14,380 nt of DNA from JAYVYM01 sp046593925 (lineage in GTDB: Bacteria > Actinomycetota > Actinomycetes > Mycobacteriales > SCTD01). Position numbers and translations under genes: made by a program. Location: positions 1 to 14,380 of the forward strand of contig JBKJQN010000100.1 of NCBI GenBank assembly GCA_046593925.1, given 5' to 3'. This document shows, piece by piece, positions 1-7,254 of the stretch. The stretch's first letter is position 1. Each line of letters starts with the position of its first letter. Under the pieces are notes generated by a model, which saw nothing but the letters and a program-made list of their open reading frames with translations, did not search any database and had not been told where the DNA came from.

Positions 1-8
1 AACGGCGG

Positions 9-485
9 CTACGAAACCGAAGCCGCCGTTGCCGCGGGCCCGGTCGCGAGCCGCGCCGGGAGCGGCCAGCGCAAGGTCACGGTCGTGCCGGACGCACCGT
101 CAGCGGTGATGTCGACCTCGTGGACGAGGTCGAGGAGCAAAGCCAGCGACACGTCGGGGTCGACGGCGTCCTCGTCCTGCAGTGGGTCCGCATCGAGCAG
201 CCCGCCGGTCATCCCGTCGACGGCCGGTCCAGCCGCCGGTCCGTGGTCACGGACGGCCACGGTGAGCCCGAAGACGTCATCGGTGACGGTCACGGCGACT
301 CGCACCTGGGGCGCATGCCGAGCGTGCAGGCGGACCGCACGCGCGCACGCCTCGCCGACGGCGAGTCTCAGCTCGTCGACCAGCTCGTCGCTCAGACCGG
401 CCCGCCGGGCCACGACGACGCAGACCAGCCGGGCGGTGCGGACGTGCGCGGGCAACGCAGGCAGCAGCAGCTCGACCACGGCCAT
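9..485 (-). CDS. RsbW/SpoIIAB-like anti-sigma factor (HATPase), partner of BldG
   Basis: A 158-residue protein of the GHKL ATPase fold used by anti-sigma serine kinases, which bind sigma factors and phosphorylate STAS-domain antagonists. Seen: an N-box-like helix (GEACARAV, residues 44-51), a G1-like DHG (80-82) and a hydrophobic SLALLLDLV helix (113-121) where the G2 region should be. The usual N-box Asn, four residues after the Glu, is Arg here (E45...R49), so ATP/Mg handling may differ. The start is the ATG at 485, just 14 bases past the bldG stop, because the upstream extension in this frame lies inside bldG and is arginine/glycine-rich. It is the second gene of a bldG operon, as in Streptomyces where the equivalent (orf3/ApgA) sits directly after bldG. 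Family and context are well supported; kinase activity is not. Confidence 0.85.
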   Translation of the reverse strand: MAVVELLLPALPAHVRTARLVCVVVARRAGLSDELVDELRLAVGEACARAVRLHARHAPQVRVAVTVTDDVFGLTVAVRDHGPAAGPAVDGMTGGLLDADPLQDEDAVDPDVSLALLLDLVHEVDITADGASGTTVTLRWPLPARLATGPAATAASVS

Positions 486-499
486 GTCGGCAGCGCCGC

Positions 500-853
500 C
501 TAGTCCTTGGCCGCGACGGCCTCGTCGACCGAGGAGTAGATCGGGAAAACCTTCGTCAGCCCGGTGATCCGGAAGATCTTCAGGATGCGCTCCTGCGTAC
601 ACACCAGGTGCAGCGAACCTTCGTGGGCCCGCACCCGCTTGAGACCGCCGACCAGCACGCCCAGGCCGGTCGAGTCCAGGAACTCGACGCCCTCCATGTC
701 GACGACCAGGTGGTACTGACCGCTGCTGACCAGGTCGATCAGCTGCTCACGGAGCTTGGGCGCGGTGTATACGTCGATCTCGCCGCCCACCACGACGACC
801 GTGCGGGGGCCCCCGGGGCCGTCTTCCGAGCGGGTCGACAGGGACAAGTCCAC
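500..853 (-). CDS. bldG: BldG anti-anti-sigma factor (STAS domain)
   Basis: A 117-residue single STAS-domain protein that in the partner-switching model releases a sigma factor by binding its anti-sigma factor when unphosphorylated. The order GGEIDVYTAPKLREQL (23-38), VDMEGVEFLDSTGLGVLVGG (51-70), then ERILKIFRITGLTKVF matches Streptomyces BldG almost residue for residue as I recall it. The phosphorylatable serine is S61 in DSTGLG. A four-residue GPGG insertion near position 12 is the main difference. It starts at GTG 853 behind a strong Shine-Dalgarno site. In Streptomyces BldG controls aerial growth and antibiotic production. It is divergent from the helicase gene and followed at 14 bases by the anti-sigma partner, so the two are probably cotranscribed. 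Confidence 0.95.
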   Translation of the reverse strand: MDLSLSTRSEDGPGGPRTVVVVGGEIDVYTAPKLREQLIDLVSSGQYHLVVDMEGVEFLDSTGLGVLVGGLKRVRAHEGSLHLVCTQERILKIFRITGLTKVFPIYSSVDEAVAAKD

Positions 854-858
854 GAGAT

Positions 859-865
859 CTCCTCC
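859..865 (-). promoter_or_regulatory. Ribosome binding site of bldG
   Basis: Read on the minus strand the bases are GGAGGAG, five bases before the GTG at 853. This near-perfect Shine-Dalgarno sequence fixes the start of bldG. The 130-base gap 854-983 must hold the promoters for both bldG (minus) and the helicase (plus). I could not pick out a convincing -35/-10 pair in it. Confidence 0.75.
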
Positions 866-983
866 AGGTGCACATACGTCGTCAGCCCCGTCGCCGGAGC
901 CTGCGCGCCGTACCCGACGCCATCAGATCAAACCGCACCGCGCCCCAGGGTGGGTCGGGGGCGGTCTGAGACACTGGTGTCCG

Positions 984-3320
984 ATGACCGGCACCGGTAC
1001 GGCGAGCTCGGCCGCGGGCTCGCTGCTGGCGCGGCTGCTGCTCGACCCCAGCAGGGCGCAGCGGGTGACCCACGTCGAGCACGTCCCTGCCCGGGACGGC
1101 CGGCGGACCGACTGGCCGGTGTGGGTGCCGCCGCTGATCGTCGACCGGCTGGCACTCGCCGGCGTCCCGGCACCCTGGGAGCACCAGGCGGTCGCTGCAG
1201 ACCTGGCCTGGGGCGGCACGTCGGTGGTGGTGTCCACCGGGACGGCGAGCGGGAAGTCGCTGGCCTATCTGCTGCCGGTGCTGTCCTCGCTGCTGCTGGA
1301 CGACCGGGCGACCGCCCTCTACCTCGCGCCGACCAAGGCGCTCGCGACCGACCAGCTCAGGGCCGTGCGGGCGCTCAGCCTGATGGCCGTAAGGGCCTCG
1401 ACGTATGACGGCGACACCCCGCGCGAGGAACGTGACTGGGTCCGCAGGCACGCGTCGTTCGTCCTGACCAACCCGGACATGCTGCACCGCGGGATCATCC
1501 CGCGGCACAGTGCTTTCGCGCGGTTCCTGCGCGGCCTGCGGTACGTGGTCGTCGACGAGTGCCACACCTACCGCGGGGTCTTCGGGTCGCACGTCGCGCA
1601 GGTCCTGCGCCGGCTGCGCCGGGTGTGCGCGCGCTACGGCGCCGACCCGGTGTTCGTGCTCGCCTCGGCGACCTCCGCCGACCCGTCCGCATCGGCCTCC
1701 CGGCTCACCGGGCTTGACGTCTTCGCGGTCAGCGAAGATGCCTCGCCACGTGGCACGACAGCGTTCGCGCTCTGGGAGCCGCCGCTGATGCCGTCCTACG
1801 GCGGGGAGCACGGCGCGCCGGTACGCCGCTCCGCGACGGCCGAGACCGGCGAGCTGCTGGCCGACCTGGTGGTGGAAGGCGCCAGGACGCTGGCCTTCGT
1901 CCGGTCGCGCCGTGGAGCCGAGGCCGTCGCGATGTCGGCCCGCCGGGCGGTGACGGAGGTCGCGCCGGAGCTGGGCCGCAGGATCGCGGCCTACCGCGCG
2001 GGCTACCTGCCGGAGGAGCGCCGTGAGCTCGAGCGGCGCCTGCAGAGCGGCGACCTACTCGGCGTCGCCGCCACCAACGCGCTCGAGCTGGGCGTCGACG
2101 TCGCAGGACTCGACGCCGTCGTGCTCACCGGCTGGCCGGGCACGGTCGCGTCGGTGTGGCAGCAAGCCGGCCGCGCCGGGCGGGCGGGGCGGGAGGCGCT
2201 AGCGGTGTTCGTCGCCCGTGACGACCCGCTCGACACCTACCTCGTCCACCACCCCGAGGCGCTGTTCGGACGGCCGGTGGAGGCCACCGTGCTGGACCCC
2301 ACCAACCCGTACGTCCTTGCACCGCACCTGTGTTGCGCGGCCGCCGAGCTGCCGCTCACCGAGGCCGATCTGCCGCTGTTCGGAGATCCGACCCCGGCCG
2401 GGCAGCGGCAGGTGCGGCTGCTGCTCGCGGACCTGGTCTGCCGCGGGCTGCTCCGGGCCCGGCCGGCCGGCTGGTTCTGGACCTCGCGCGAACGCCCCGA
2501 CGCCGACCTGCGCGGCGGTGGCGGATCGCCGGTGCGGCTGGTCGAGACCGGCACCGGGCGGCTGCTGGGGACCGTCGACGCCTCGTCCGCGCACACCCAG
2601 GCCCACACCGGTGCGGTCTATCTGCACCAGGGCGAGACGTACGTCGTGGAACAGCTCGACCTCGGGGAGTCGGTGGCGCTGGTGCACAGGGACGAGCCGG
2701 ACTTCTCCACGACGGCCCGGGATGTCACCGACATCCGGGTGGTGGAGGAGCTGCGCGGCCGGCAGCACGACGGGGTGCGGCTCGCCCTGGTCACTGTCGA
2801 CGTGACCAACCAGGTGGTGTCCTTCCTGCGCAAGCGGACAACCACCGGCGAGGTGCTCGGTGAGGAGCCGCTCGACCTGCCCGCCCGCCAGTTGCGGACC
2901 CGCGCGGTCATGTACACGGTGTCCGAGCAGCTGCTGGAGAGCGCCGGGCTCGGCTGGACCGATGTGCCGGGGGCGGCGCACGCCGCGGAGCACGCCGCGA
3001 TCGGGCTGCTCCCTCTTTTTGCGACGTGCGACCGCTGGGACATCGGCGGCGTCTCGACGGCCCTGCATGAGGACACCGGTGCCTGCACCGTCTTCGTCTA
3101 CGACGGCCACCCGGGTGGTGCGGGTTTCGCCGAGCGCGGGTACGAGCGCGGACCGGCGTGGCTGCGCGCGACGCGGGAGGCGATCTCCGCCTGCGAGTGC
3201 ACCGCCGGCTGCCCGTCCTGCGTGCAGTCGCCCAAGTGCGGCAACGGCAACGAGCCGCTGGACAAGGCGGGCGCGGTTCGATTGCTCGACGCGGTGCTGG
3301 ACAGCGGCCTCGGTGGGTAA
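984..3320 (+). CDS. DECH-box superfamily 2 helicase with C-terminal DUF1998 (MrfA/SftH/YprA type)
   Basis: A 778-residue ATP-dependent DNA helicase. Seen: motif I GTASGKS (86-92), Ia APTKALATDQL (115-125), TNPDML (162-167), motif II DECH (191-194), motif III SAT (228-230), ATNALELGVDV (363-373), and motif VI QQAGRAGR (393-400). A cysteine cluster near the end (C737, C739, C743, C746, C752) fits the metal site of DUF1998. Family members include Bacillus MrfA, a mitomycin-lesion repair factor, and mycobacterial SftH; the repair role is carried over from them. The start is ATG 984: the homologous region begins soon after, and upstream codons read into the bldG promoter. No strong ribosome site is visible. 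It is divergent from bldG, and the DECH-helicase/TadE neighbourhood is a known actinobacterial arrangement. Confidence 0.93.
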   Translation: MTGTGTASSAAGSLLARLLLDPSRAQRVTHVEHVPARDGRRTDWPVWVPPLIVDRLALAGVPAPWEHQAVAADLAWGGTSVVVSTGTASGKSLAYLLPVLSSLLLDDRATALYLAPTKALATDQLRAVRALSLMAVRASTYDGDTPREERDWVRRHASFVLTNPDMLHRGIIPRHSAFARFLRGLRYVVVDECHTYRGVFGSHVAQVLRRLRRVCARYGADPVFVLASATSADPSASASRLTGLDVFAVSEDASPRGTTAFALWEPPLMPSYGGEHGAPVRRSATAETGELLADLVVEGARTLAFVRSRRGAEAVAMSARRAVTEVAPELGRRIAAYRAGYLPEERRELERRLQSGDLLGVAATNALELGVDVAGLDAVVLTGWPGTVASVWQQAGRAGRAGREALAVFVARDDPLDTYLVHHPEALFGRPVEATVLDPTNPYVLAPHLCCAAAELPLTEADLPLFGDPTPAGQRQVRLLLADLVCRGLLRARPAGWFWTSRERPDADLRGGGGSPVRLVETGTGRLLGTVDASSAHTQAHTGAVYLHQGETYVVEQLDLGESVALVHRDEPDFSTTARDVTDIRVVEELRGRQHDGVRLALVTVDVTNQVVSFLRKRTTTGEVLGEEPLDLPARQLRTRAVMYTVSEQLLESAGLGWTDVPGAAHAAEHAAIGLLPLFATCDRWDIGGVSTALHEDTGACTVFVYDGHPGGAGFAERGYERGPAWLRATREAISACECTAGCPSCVQSPKCGNGNEPLDKAGAVRLLDAVLDSGLGG

Positions 3321-3374
3321 GAAGCACATTGCCGCCCGACCCCGGCCGACCCTTCCAGACCCCGGAGCCCCACT

Positions 3375-3737
3375 GTGATAGTTCTCGGCGCTGTCCTGCT
3401 CGTCGTCGCAGCCCTTGTCACGCTCGGCACCATCTTCACCAACGGAACCCCCGCCCCTGACGCGAGCGTCTTCGGCGTGTCGCTGTCCAACGTCTCGGTC
3501 GGCGGGCTCTTCCTCGCCGGCGTGATCGTCGGGGTGATCGGCATGCTCGGGCTGTCCCTGATGCTCGGAGGTGGTGCCCGCAAGCGACAGAAGACCGTCA
3601 CGCGCAAGCGCGAGGTCAAGCACGTCCAGGGCCAGGCGGACAGTCTGGAGCAGGAGAACACCCGGCTGCGCGACGAGTTGGCCGGCGTCGACCGCCCCGC
3701 CGTGGTCCAGGACGAGACCGGGCAGCGGCGCGCCTGA
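3375..3737 (+). CDS. Small membrane protein, LapA-like, with C-terminal coiled coil
   Basis: A 120-residue protein with two hydrophobic helices (about 2-22 and 42-67) separated by a short polar loop. A basic stretch (about 69-80, rich in RKR) follows, then a heptad-like segment (about 82-110, including SLEQENTRLRDELAGV). This two-helix-plus-coiled-coil plan resembles the LapA domain family, known in Gram-negatives for lipopolysaccharide assembly control; the function in actinobacteria is unknown. The positive-inside rule places the coiled coil in the cytoplasm. The start is the GTG at 3375, 54 bases after the helicase stop, with a weak CGGAG upstream. It is probably cotranscribed with the helicase. 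The 3' end meets the decayed minus-strand TadE locus. Confidence 0.7.
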   Translation: MIVLGAVLLVVAALVTLGTIFTNGTPAPDASVFGVSLSNVSVGGLFLAGVIVGVIGMLGLSLMLGGGARKRQKTVTRKREVKHVQGQADSLEQENTRLRDELAGVDRPAVVQDETGQRRA

Positions 3738-3999
3738 CTTTCGCCCCACGCCACGCCGAGCGTAACGACCGCGCCGTTCGGGCGCACGATCACCTCGACC
3801 TCGGCATTGTCGCCGTCCTCCCGGCGGACAGTGCGTTGACCGCTCTGTGCCTGCACGACCCCACCGGCCAGCGCGCACGCGGCGGCGCCCGTCTCGCGGC
3901 TCCCCCGCTCCAGCCCGGTCGAGGGGGCCGCGCGCGTGGCGCGACTGCAGCTCACCGACGGCGGCCGGTCGCCTCGGTCCCGCTCTTCAGAGGTGTCAC
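3738..3999 (-). pseudogene. Degraded Rv3654c-like (TIGR03816) TadE-like gene
   Basis: No intact reading frame exists here, but one minus-strand frame between about 3735 and 3895 contains a stretch like the C-terminal half of the helicase-neighbourhood TadE-like family: TGAAACALAGGVVQAQ followed by NAEVEVIVRPNGAVVTLGVA. The AAxxxALAGG segment and the beta-rich tail are typical. A GTG at 3999 overlaps the stop of the upstream TadE-like gene as GTGA, the usual operon spacing, but that frame stops after 15 codons. The expected N-terminal hydrophobic helix cannot be found in any frame, so a frameshift or deletion has removed it. No stop ends the homologous frame in the expected place. Position in the operon supports the call; the sequence similarity is weak. 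Confidence 0.45.
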
Positions 4000-4340
4000 G
4001 GTTCCTGCACGCGGTCCTCGCGACCCGCGACGGCGCGGCCCGACACCTCGAGTGCCGGCAACACCGCGAGCGCTGCGCCGGATGGCCGGACCTTCTCCCG
4101 GACCAGCACCTGAACGGTGTCCCGCGCCGTCGTGACCTGCAGCTCGGCACCACCGGGGGCGACAGCGAGGGCGGCCCGCCGTACCGCCGGCGCATCGTCG
4201 CCGCGGGCGGCCGCCCGGGCGGCGACGCCGGCTGCATCGGTGCTCCGCAGCTGGGCGCCGACAGCGGCCAGCACCCAGACCCCTATCGCCAGGACAACCA
4301 GCATGATGGGCAGAACGACGGTCGCCTCGGCCTGGGCCAC
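3996..4340 (-). CDS. TadE-family minor pilin (Rv3655c-like), 5' end uncertain
   Basis: About 114 residues if started at the GTG at 4340. It opens with a prepilin-like segment (AQAEATVVLPIMLVV) in which a Glu at about position 5 precedes a long hydrophobic helix (VVLPIMLVVLAIGVWVLAAV), then AQLRSTDAAGVAARAAARGD and a beta-rich tail. This is the layout of actinobacterial TadE-type minor pilins of the tight-adherence (Flp) pilus system, processed at the membrane by a prepilin peptidase. In relatives a short charged leader (like RDERG) precedes QAEAT; here the upstream bases are an IS1380 remnant or unidentified sequence. The native leader may therefore be lost and the start replaced. No clear ribosome site is seen. 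It may be expressed poorly or be a 5'-truncated pseudogene. The other tad genes would be expected further along the minus strand but are absent. Confidence 0.65.
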   Translation of the reverse strand: MAQAEATVVLPIMLVVLAIGVWVLAAVGAQLRSTDAAGVAARAAARGDDAPAVRRAALAVAPGGAELQVTTARDTVQVLVREKVRPSGAALAVLPALEVSGRAVAGREDRVQEP

Positions 4341-4402
4341 GCGACGTCGAACGCGAGTCCGGTGTGCAGCACCGCCCGGGAGCAGAACGCGCAGCCAGCA
4401 CT

Positions 4403-4915
4403 GAGCACCTGTCCGGTCTGGGCGCAGGTCGCCAGCTGTGGCAGCCGGCAGACTCTGGTGTAGCCGAACGCGGCACCCTGCTTGGCGCGGCCGTGGACTT
4501 CCGCGATCGTGCCGTCCCGGGCCGATCGGCAGGGGGGCGCCAAGATCCTGCGGCCCGGCACCGGCGGCCCACAGCCGTGACAGCAGCTCGCGGCTGATCG
4601 CGTCGCGCTGGCGGACGTTGGACCACTCGTGGGCCCGCAGCCACGACCCGATTGTCGAGGGCGCCCGGGTGGCGTCGAACAGCTCGATCGCGGCGCCAGC
4701 CGGCAGCACGGCGACGTCATCGATGCGGTCGCCGGCGGCGAGCATCGACCCGACCACGGTCAGCGCCGTATGCCGCTGTTGGCGCCGTGCCGGGCCAGGT
4801 GCAGCCGACTGTCGACCAGCTCGGCCAGCCCGATCCGTTCGGCCAGCACCGCGGCCGGGAGCCCGGCGTCCGGTACCTGATCCGTCTCGTCGGAGCTCAC
4901 CGAGATGTGGCTCAG
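4403..4915 (-). mobile_element. IS1380-type transposase remnant (N-terminal part, frameshifted)
   Basis: Read on the minus strand, successive pieces in different frames join into the N-terminal third of an IS1380-family transposase. Segment 1, about 4915-4770: LSHISVSS, AAVLAERIGLAELVDSRLHL and ARHGANSGIR. Segment 2, about 4766-4525: LTVVGSMLAAGDRIDDVAVL and GSWLRAHEWSNVRQRDAISR. Segment 3, about 4523-4403: DGTIAEVHGRAKQGAAFGYT and QLATCAQTGQVL. Frame changes near 4768 (one base lost) and 4520 separate them. The initiation region reads ATG-AGC-TGA, so it is also broken. The remaining two thirds of the protein (family usually about 450 residues) and any terminal inverted repeats were not found. 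Segment matches rest on my memory of the family and are strong. The element is dead and abuts the TadE-like gene. Confidence 0.85.
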
Positions 4916-5193
4916 CTCATGCGGTGCTCGCACTCAGCCGGTGCCCTTCGACCCTGCACCACGAGACTCCCCAACGAGGTCGTCGTCGCAGCTAGAAGTG
5001 AATGTGCATGCCCGGCACGCCGTCGACCGTCACGAGCAGGGCGGTGGAACCGGGATGAGGTCCGCACGCAGTCCTCGCCCGCTGTGAGCGGTCAGCAGCC
5101 CGGCACCGGTCAGGACGTGCTTCCCGTGTCGTCCCGCCGCGTCATCCGCCGGGGGAGCGCCCCGCGGTAGCTGGCGCCCGCTGCTCGCGCAGC
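4916..5193. other. Non-coding or decayed stretch between IS1380 remnant and amidase
   Basis: No gene is visible on either strand. On the minus strand, 5051-4992 reads GSTALLVTVDGVPGMHIHF followed by TAG. It has the look of a protein C-terminus, but upstream codons in that frame are not protein-like and I do not recognise it. It may be debris from the locus into which the IS1380 element or the amidase cluster inserted. Confidence 0.4.
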
Positions 5194-5220
5194 CCCGAGG
5201 GCCCTGCCCGGGCCCTCAGG
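5194..5220. terminator. GC-rich hairpin upstream of amidase
   Basis: An inverted repeat with perfect 8-base arms GAGGGCCC (5197-5204) and GGGCCCTC (5210-5217), a five-base loop, and two further G-C pairs beyond one mismatch. No T-run follows on either strand, which is common for actinobacterial terminators. It could end leftward-moving debris or insulate the amidase promoter region. Confidence 0.4.
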
Positions 5221-5221
5221 C

Positions 5222-5250
5222 TTGACAGTTCCTGCGCGCCGGGTTCGCCT
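5222..5250 (+). promoter_or_regulatory. Possible amidase promoter
   Basis: A perfect -35 hexamer TTGACA (5222-5227) lies 75 bases before the amidase start. Seventeen bases on is only TCGCCT (5245-5250), a poor -10. The site is placed sensibly, directly after the hairpin, but the call rests mainly on the -35 box. Confidence 0.3.
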
Positions 5251-5301
5251 TGTGTCACCGCGGCGCACACGGGTGACCGTGGTCCAAGGAGAGGCCAGCC
5301 C

Positions 5302-6849
5302 ATGCCTGTCGAACCTCCGAGTCGCGCCGCCCTCGCCCAGGTCGCCGAACGCTACGGACTGCGTCTGTCCGAGGCCGACGTGGCCTCCTTCAGCCCCGCC
5401 GTGGAAGGCCTGCTGACGTCGTGGGACTTCGTCGAGGACCTCTACGCACAGACGGCCCCGGCGGCGCCGAGCCGTGCGTGGAGCCGTCCCGAGCTGGCTG
5501 ACAATCCCTACAACGCCTGGTACGTGCAGACCGAGATCACCGCCGGTGGCCAGGGGCCCTTGGCCGGCCGGACGGTGGCCGTCAAGGACAACACGATGGT
5601 CGCCGGGGTCCCGATGACCAACGGGTCCACGATCGTCGATGGTTTCGTACCGACCCGGGACGCCACGATCGTCACCCGGATGCTGTCGGCCGGGGCGACC
5701 ATCACGGGCAAGGCCGTGTGCGAGGACCTGTGCTTCTCCGGCGGTTCGCACACCGCCAGCACCGGTCCGGTCCGCAACCCGTGGGACGAGACGCGCTCGG
5801 CCGGCGGGTCGTCCTGCGGCAGCGCGGCTCTCGTCGCCAGCGGGCTTGTCGACATGGCCACCGGCGGTGACCAGGGCGGGTCGATCCGCATGCCGGCGTC
5901 GTTCAGCGGCATCGTCGGGCACAAGCCCACCCACGGCCTGGTGCCCTACACCGGCGCGTTCCCGATCGAGCAGACCATCGACCACGTTGGGCCGATGACG
6001 CGCACGGTCGCCGACACCGCGCTCATGCTGTCGGTGATCGCCGGTCCGGACGGGCAGGACCCGCGCCAGCCGGCCGGGCTGGTGCCCCAGGACTACCTGG
6101 CGGCGATCGGCCAGAGCGCCGAGGGGCTGCGGGTCGGGGTGCTGACCGAGGGCTTCGGGCACGCCAACTCCGACTCGGGCGTCGACGGGGCAGTGCGTGC
6201 CGCGGCGGAGAGCTTGCGTGGTGTCGGCCTCGTCGTCGAGGACGTCTCGGTGCCGTGGCACCTGCACGGTGCCCGGATCTGGGACGTCATCGCCACGGAG
6301 GGCGCGACAGCCCAGATGGTCGACGCCAACGGTTACGGGATGAACTGGGACGGGCTGTACGACCCCGAGGTGATCGAGCACTACGGCCGGCGGTGGCGCG
6401 AGGACGGCAGCCAGTTCTCCCAGACCGTGCAGCTGGTGCTGCTGGCCGGTCGGTATGCGATCGACCGGTACCAGGGCAAGCACTACGCGATGGCGCGCAA
6501 CTTGGTGCCGCAGCTGCGGGCGGCCTACGACGAGGCGCTGTCGCGCTACGACGTGCTGGTGCTGCCGACCACCCCGATCCAGGCTTCGGTCATCCCGGCG
6601 CCGGACGCGCCGCGCGAGGAGGTGCTCGGCCGGGCACTGGAGATGATCGCCAACACGGCGAGCCTGGACGTCAGCGGCCACCCGGCATGCAACGTCCCCG
6701 CGGGCCTGGTCAACGGCCTGCCGACCGGGATGATGATCGTCGGTCGGCACTTCGACGACGCGACGGTGCTGCGCGTGGCGCACCACTTCGAGCAGGCCGT
6801 CGGCGGCTTCCCAGCACCGAAGTCCGCGACCGTGGGCAGCGCGGCGTGA
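5302..6849 (+). CDS. Amidase-signature-family amidase, nitrile-pathway type
   Basis: A 515-residue hydrolase that would convert amides to carboxylic acid plus ammonia. The Ser-cisSer-Lys triad is complete: K95 in VAVKDN, S170 in GGSSCGS and S194 in GGDQGGSIR. The surrounding GHKPTHGLVPYTGAFPIEQT and DHVGPMTRTVAD are typical of the enantioselective amidases paired with nitrile hydratase in Rhodococcus (about 521 residues; triad K96/S171/S195 in RhAmidase), so the protein appears full length. The start is ATG 5302 with AAGGAG at 5286-5291. The stop overlaps the GTG of a nitrile hydratase beta-subunit remnant (GTGA), showing the two were once translationally coupled. It is the only intact enzyme in this part of the window, so it may now act on amides from other sources. 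Specificity is inferred. Confidence 0.93.
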   Translation: MPVEPPSRAALAQVAERYGLRLSEADVASFSPAVEGLLTSWDFVEDLYAQTAPAAPSRAWSRPELADNPYNAWYVQTEITAGGQGPLAGRTVAVKDNTMVAGVPMTNGSTIVDGFVPTRDATIVTRMLSAGATITGKAVCEDLCFSGGSHTASTGPVRNPWDETRSAGGSSCGSAALVASGLVDMATGGDQGGSIRMPASFSGIVGHKPTHGLVPYTGAFPIEQTIDHVGPMTRTVADTALMLSVIAGPDGQDPRQPAGLVPQDYLAAIGQSAEGLRVGVLTEGFGHANSDSGVDGAVRAAAESLRGVGLVVEDVSVPWHLHGARIWDVIATEGATAQMVDANGYGMNWDGLYDPEVIEHYGRRWREDGSQFSQTVQLVLLAGRYAIDRYQGKHYAMARNLVPQLRAAYDEALSRYDVLVLPTTPIQASVIPAPDAPREEVLGRALEMIANTASLDVSGHPACNVPAGLVNGLPTGMMIVGRHFDDATVLRVAHHFEQAVGGFPAPKSATVGSAA

Positions 6850-7124
6850 ACGGCGTCCACGACCTCGGCGGCGCCGCAGGCCTGGGCCCGGTCGTCGTCC
6901 CGGCGCAGGCTCCGGTATGACACGAGGAGTGGGAGATGGTGGCCTTCGCGCTGTTCGCCACGAACTTCCAGGAGGGGCTGTTCGGGGTCGACGCGTTCCG
7001 CTGGGGGATCTAGCAGATGCCCCCGAGCGTCTACCCGGGCTCGGGTTACGACGACGACGACGACGACGTGCCGCGGGCCGCCCCGCTGCTACCACGGACT
7101 GACGAGGCCGCCTCGCACCGTTGA
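6846..7124 (+). pseudogene. Nitrile hydratase beta-subunit 5' remnant
   Basis: Starting at GTG 6846 (overlapping the amidase stop by four bases) the frame reads VNGVHDLGGAAGLGPVVV, the hallmark opening of nitrile hydratase beta subunits. A TGA follows at 6918-6920, where an aromatic residue is expected. In the same frame it continues HEEWEMVAFALFATNFQEGL and FGVDAFRWGI, meets TAG at 7011-7013, and resumes QMPPSVYPGSGY. Homology ends near 7047 in an ACG repeat; the frame then runs through unrelated codons to TGA 7122-7124. A beta subunit is normally about 210-230 residues, so its C-terminal SH3-like half and the whole alpha subunit are missing. No frameshift is needed in the homologous part, only two nonsense codons plus a deletion. 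Beta directly after the amidase suggests a cobalt-type (beta-before-alpha) cluster, by inference. Confidence 0.85.
7048..7068 (+). repeat. (ACG)7 trinucleotide repeat
   Basis: Seven perfect ACG copies in a row, coding for a run of Asp in the dead nitrile hydratase frame. The run sits exactly where homology to nitrile hydratase stops, so it may mark the deletion junction or have arisen by slippage afterwards. Confidence 0.85.
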
Positions 7125-7254
7125 GGTGTACGGACGCCGGCTCGAGCCCGGGCCGCGCGGCTCTCCACTGAAGCCAATTTTACGAATGGTCCACGCGTAG
7201 CAGGAGCTTGCCCGCACTACCGTGACCGCACCGACGATCACGGGAGCCCGCTGA

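Noticed and set aside
756..983. N-terminal extension of the helicase to 756
   Set aside because: It would overlap bldG and its ribosome site antisense; the extra residues are not conserved-looking, and ATG 984 fits the family.
2199..3878. 559-codon minus-strand open frame under the helicase and LapA-like gene
   Set aside because: Antisense shadow; composition is not protein-like and it crosses two well-supported genes.
4341..4757. TadE-like gene starting at 4757 as a 253-residue protein
   Set aside because: The extra residues are transposase in the first half and out-of-frame transposase in the rest, so it is a chance fusion, not a real N-terminus.
6918..7013. TGA at 6918 as a selenocysteine or programmed readthrough site
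   Set aside because: A second in-frame TAG and loss of the C-terminal half indicate a pseudogene; the position is normally aromatic, not cysteine.
5110..7095. 661-codon open frame on the minus strand
   Set aside because: It lies antisense to the amidase; its translation is Arg/Gly/His-rich with no domain, an effect of high third-position GC.
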